NCBI GenBank assembly: GCA_001437625.1
Contig: LIAL01000050.1
Location: 1-8,243, forward strand
Origin: Nitrosopumilus sp. BACL13 MAG-121220-bin23
GTDB lineage: Archaea; Thermoproteota; Nitrososphaeria; Nitrososphaerales; Nitrosopumilaceae
Length of the DNA: 8,243 nt
Direction: 5' to 3'
Shown here: positions 6,554 to 8,243 of the stretch, one piece after another
Position numbering within the stretch: the first letter of the stretch is position 1
How the letters are laid out: every line of letters starts with the position of its first letter
Program-made: the position numbers and the translations under genes
The notes under the pieces: generated by a model
Told to the model about the DNA's origin: nothing
Databases searched by the model: none
Seen by the model: the letters and a program-made list of their open reading frames with translations, nothing else

Positions 6554-7003
6554 ATGAAATGTCTTTCAATTTGTCAACCATTTGCAGAATTAATTATTCA
6601 GAATAAAAAAATAGTTGAATTAAGAAAATGGAATACAAATTTTCGTGGAGAATTTTTAGTACATGCTCCAATTAAAATTAGAAAAGAAGAATATAAGAAA
6701 TTAAAAATAAAAGAAAAATTAACAACGGGTGCAATAATAGGTAAAGTAGAAATTTATGATGTAAAAGAATATACATCTTCCAAAGAAATTCAAACTGATA
6801 AGAAAAAACATTTTTCTTCAAGGACTTTTCAAGAAAAAACATTTGGATTTATGCTAAAAAATGCAAAACCACTTAGAATTCCAATCCCATGTAAGGGGCA
6901 ATTAGGATTTTTTAATGTTGAACTACCCAAAATAAAAAATAAAAAAATAATTACAGATATGATTGATGAAGAATTTTGTTATCAGTGGATTGGGCATCAT
7001 TAG
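6554..7003 (+). CDS. ASCH domain (PUA-like) protein
   Basis: A 149-aa single-domain protein of the ASCH superfamily, a PUA-like beta-barrel associated with RNA binding or nucleoside/RNA modification. Recognisable elements: CLSICQPFAELIIQNKK (3-19), VELRKWNTNFRGEFLVHA (21-38) with the group's conserved E-x-R-x-W and RG-x-x-L-V-H-A features, GAIIGKVEIYDV (59-70), FGFMLKNAKPL (97-107) and KGQLGFFNVELP (114-125). The tail after residue 125 is Lys-rich, then acidic. Some members act as RNases or amidohydrolases, but nothing here fixes an activity. The ATG at 6554 gives the domain start at residue 1, as usual for the family. A 73-aa gene follows only 6 nt after the stop, indicating an operon. The domain call is good, the function unknown. 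Confidence 0.78.
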   Translation: MKCLSICQPFAELIIQNKKIVELRKWNTNFRGEFLVHAPIKIRKEEYKKLKIKEKLTTGAIIGKVEIYDVKEYTSSKEIQTDKKKHFSSRTFQEKTFGFMLKNAKPLRIPIPCKGQLGFFNVELPKIKNKKIITDMIDEEFCYQWIGHH

Positions 7004-7009
7004 AAAAAA

Positions 7010-7231
7010 TTGTCTGACAATAAATTTGAAGAAGAAAAAAGGAATTTAACACCAGAAACAGGCTTTAATTTGGTTGGAATTGATTACTTTGGAGATACAG
7101 AAAATCAATTATACGTAATTGAACATTTTGATATGTATCAAGATGCATTAAATGCAAAAAAAGATAGAAAAAATCAGGAAGAATATTTTGTATTATACAA
7201 AGATCAAAACAATGGATTTTTCTGTAGATAA
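7010..7231 (+). CDS. Small conserved-looking protein of unknown function (73 aa)
   Basis: A 73-aa protein I cannot assign to a named family. It starts with TTG at 7010, 6 nt after the ASCH stop, so it is probably co-translated with it; no ATG lies near the start. The first about 16 residues are charged (SDNKFEEEKRN). Two short beta-prone segments, NLVGIDYFG (20-28) and QLYVIEHF (33-40), and a helix MYQDALNAKKDRKNQEEY lead to a final FVLYKDQNNGFFCR. It has no membrane segment, signal peptide or Cys cluster. The alternation of aromatic and charged residues looks like a real compact alpha/beta domain, and codon use matches its neighbours. It may work with the ASCH protein, but that rests on adjacency only. 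Confidence 0.65.
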   Translation: MSDNKFEEEKRNLTPETGFNLVGIDYFGDTENQLYVIEHFDMYQDALNAKKDRKNQEEYFVLYKDQNNGFFCR

Positions 7232-7250
7232 ATTAAAACAAATTAAACAA
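7229..7250 (-). terminator. T-rich convergent terminator
   Basis: The 19-nt gap between convergent genes reads on the minus strand as a T-rich tract (TTGTTTAATTTGTTTTAATT), just past the stop of the membrane protein gene. Archaeal RNA polymerase typically terminates at such tracts without a hairpin. Plus-strand transcripts have no equivalent T-run until within the opposing gene, so overlapping 3' ends are likely. Confidence 0.4.
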
Positions 7251-7955
7251 TTATGAAGTAAATGAAAATTTAATGGATTTTATTTCAGAACCATTGTCTA
7301 CTTTCATAGTATAGGTACCGGAATTCTCCCAACCAGGACCTCCAGCTAGAGACAGTGTAGAATACATACCATTATTTTTTACAGAAACTTGTTCTGCCCA
7401 TACAAGTTCATTGTTTTGATTTTCAATAGAGATGTTCACCATATTGGAATTAGTAGATATTCCATTAATTGAAATAAAATCTTTCTGAGAATATGAAGAT
7501 AAATCAGTTTGAACAGATAACTTCAATGTAGGGTTAGACGTAGGGTTAGGGTTAGACGTAGGGTTAGATGAAAATGAATCAAATGTACCAGAAGATAAAA
7601 TAGCAGCAAAAATAATTACTAAAACAATAGAAGTAAATCCCAAAATTAATTTCGGATTTTTTAAATTAAAACTAGGAGAAGGGCGAGATTGAAATGTTTG
7701 AGTTTGTGTATAAGATTGAGTTTTAGGCATTACAACATCTGGAATTATAGGAGCAATATTTTCAGGTTTTTTAGGAATAATTATTTTAGGTTTTTTACCC
7801 AGATATTGTTCTGCTAATTTTTGAACGTAATTTCTTTCATAATTACTAATAACCTCATTATTTTTACATGCTCGAGATATTTGTTTTAAAATTCGATCAT
7901 CACCAAAATCTCCATCTAAAAGAGAAGTTACATCATCAAATAATATATTATTCAT
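7251..7955 (-). CDS. Single-pass membrane protein with extracytoplasmic beta-sandwich-like domain
   Basis: A 234-aa protein with one membrane helix (about 103-121, LILGFTSIVLVIIFAAIL) and no N-terminal signal peptide. Residues about 1-55 form a small acidic/helical domain with DGDFGDDRILKQISRAC and YERNYVQKLAEQYLGKK, presumably cytoplasmic. Residues 56-100 are a Pro/Gln/Thr-rich linker. After the membrane helix comes a Pro-Ser-Asn spacer (NPTSNPNPTSNP, 131-142), then a beta-rich domain (about 143-234) ending in GPGWENSGTYTMKVDNGSE, a pattern like Ig-like domains of thaumarchaeal surface proteins. The spacer is encoded by short DNA repeats. The start ATG at 7955-7953 overlaps the stop of a 22-aa upstream ORF (ATGA). 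The N-terminal acidic domain may bind a cytoplasmic partner while the outer domain senses or anchors; no enzymatic motif is seen. Function unknown. Confidence 0.7.
   Translation of the reverse strand: MNNILFDDVTSLLDGDFGDDRILKQISRACKNNEVISNYERNYVQKLAEQYLGKKPKIIIPKKPENIAPIIPDVVMPKTQSYTQTQTFQSRPSPSFNLKNPKLILGFTSIVLVIIFAAILSSGTFDSFSSNPTSNPNPTSNPTLKLSVQTDLSSYSQKDFISINGISTNSNMVNISIENQNNELVWAEQVSVKNNGMYSTLSLAGGPGWENSGTYTMKVDNGSEIKSIKFSFTS
7528..7568. repeat. Telomere-like GGGTTA short tandem repeats within the membrane protein gene
   Basis: On the plus strand the unit GTAGGGTTAGAC recurs, with one copy shortened so that GGGTTAGGGTTA occurs in direct succession (7543-7554). There are four GGGTTA cores in about 40 nt. 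They encode the Asn-Pro-Thr/Ser spacer between membrane helix and outer domain. Such repeats can gain or lose units by slippage; losses of 3-nt multiples would only change spacer length. The resemblance to telomeric DNA is coincidental. Confidence 0.75.
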
Positions 7956-8020
7956 GCTAATTTTTCCACATATTCATTATTTATCAATAGCTTGTTTAAG
8001 ATTTCTAATAATTTCTCCAT
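7952..8020 (-). CDS. Candidate 22-aa leader ORF upstream of the membrane protein
   Basis: The first ATG downstream of the TATA box at 8051-8064 opens a 22-codon ORF beginning MEKLLEILNKLL and ending with TGA that overlaps the membrane protein's ATG (ATGA). The expected transcription start (about 8030-8033) leaves only about 10-13 nt before it. The peptide would be a Leu-rich amphipathic helix. It could couple translation of the downstream gene or be a regulatory leader. A second frame through the same DNA is also open (see findings), so coding status is uncertain. Confidence 0.35.
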   Translation of the reverse strand: MEKLLEILNKLLINNEYVEKLA

Positions 8021-8050
8021 GGCCAATAGAATTGATTTTAATTTTTAGTG

Positions 8051-8064
8051 TTTATATATAAAAA
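8051..8064 (-). promoter_or_regulatory. TATA box for the membrane protein transcript
   Basis: On the minus strand the sequence TTTTTATATATAAA is a near-consensus archaeal TATA box lying immediately after the stop of the small HTH-like gene. Transcription should begin about 25 nt downstream, near 8030-8033, giving a leader of about 75 nt for the membrane protein gene that contains the 22-aa ORF. Confidence 0.6.
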
Positions 8065-8241
8065 TTATTTTGAATATGATTTTTGGGCTTGTATAATTAC
8101 AGTTCTAATGTAATCTTTAGCAGTAGAATCAGTTACACCCATTTGTTTGGCTCGACGGTAAATCTCAGTTTCTTGCGGGTTAACAAGGTAGCATTTTAAC
8201 AGATAATTTAGTCGATGAGACCGTTTTTCATCACTTTTCAT
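8065..8241 (-). CDS. Small HTH-like DNA-binding protein (58 aa as read)
   Basis: An ORF at the right edge, on the minus strand, giving 58 residues from the ATG at 8241-8239 to a TAA at 8067-8065. It is basic (MKSDEKRSHRLNYLLK...). The section ETEIYRRAKQMGVTDSTAKD, followed by YIRTVIIQA, has the pattern of a helix-turn-helix: helix, Gly turn, then S/T-x-x-T-A-K-D-Y recognition helix. Codon use is slightly less AT-biased than its neighbours (CGG, CGA, CCG present). It lies directly upstream of and co-directional with the membrane protein gene but is separated from it by a TATA box. Only two bases precede the ATG, so a longer N-terminus beyond the window cannot be excluded. A transcriptional regulator is a reasonable inference; the target is unknown. 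Confidence 0.6.
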   Translation of the reverse strand: MKSDEKRSHRLNYLLKCYLVNPQETEIYRRAKQMGVTDSTAKDYIRTVIIQAQKSYSK

Positions 8242-8243
8242 AA

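Noticed and set aside
7528..7568. Telomere or telomere-derived sequence (GGGTTA repeats).
   Set aside because: The repeats are in frame within a coding region, the array is only about 40 nt, and archaeal chromosomes are circular; they encode a plausible protein spacer.

Overview
The window is strongly AT-rich archaeal DNA, most likely from an ammonia-oxidising thaumarchaeon (Nitrososphaerota, Nitrosopumilus-like). This is inferred from: the tail of an archaeal/eukaryotic-type ribosomal protein S3Ae; an archaeal COG1325-type RNA-binding protein; an archaeal-lipid geranylgeranyl reductase; TATA-type promoters with little or no leader; heavy use of AGA/ATA/GGA/TTA codons; TTG starts; and a membrane protein with an extracytoplasmic domain of a kind familiar in that group. 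No mobile element, CRISPR array or phage gene is visible.

Layout. 1-844 (+): the 3' end of the S3Ae gene followed by a small RNA-binding protein gene, a translation/RNA-processing block. 845-1020: a non-coding gap holding a conspicuously GC-rich structured element (870-950) that reads as a box C/D-type guide RNA with a 9-bp terminal stem, followed by a TATA box and a 6-bp inverted repeat just before the next start. 1021-2478 (+): a geranylgeranyl reductase family flavoprotein, probably a membrane-lipid saturation enzyme with a leaderless mRNA. 2519-4876 (+): a MoxR-type AAA+ ATPase directly abutting a VWA/MIDAS protein, the two halves of a metallo-chaperone-like machine of the CbbQ/CbbO, NorQ/NorD, CobS/CobT kind. 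4873-4947 is a 24-codon ORF that overlaps the VWA stop as ATGA and is in frame with the following gene. 4957-6522 (+): a PLP-dependent cysteine/threonine synthase-like enzyme fused to a C-terminal rhodanese-like domain. 6554-7231 (+): an ASCH-domain protein and a 73-aa protein of unknown function, 6 nt apart. 7251-8241 (-): from the right edge leftwards, a small HTH-like protein, a TATA box, a 22-aa ORF overlapping the next start as ATGA, and a single-pass membrane protein that converges on the + strand genes.

How they may work together. The AAA+/VWA pair is almost certainly one functional unit; its client is not evident. The downstream PLP-rhodanese fusion lies close enough to be co-transcribed and would connect amino-acid/sulfur chemistry to it, but this is inference. 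The most unusual items are the guide-RNA-like element with its compensated kink-turn boxes, the PLP-rhodanese fusion beside an orphan MoxR/VWA pair, and two very short ORFs placed for translational coupling.
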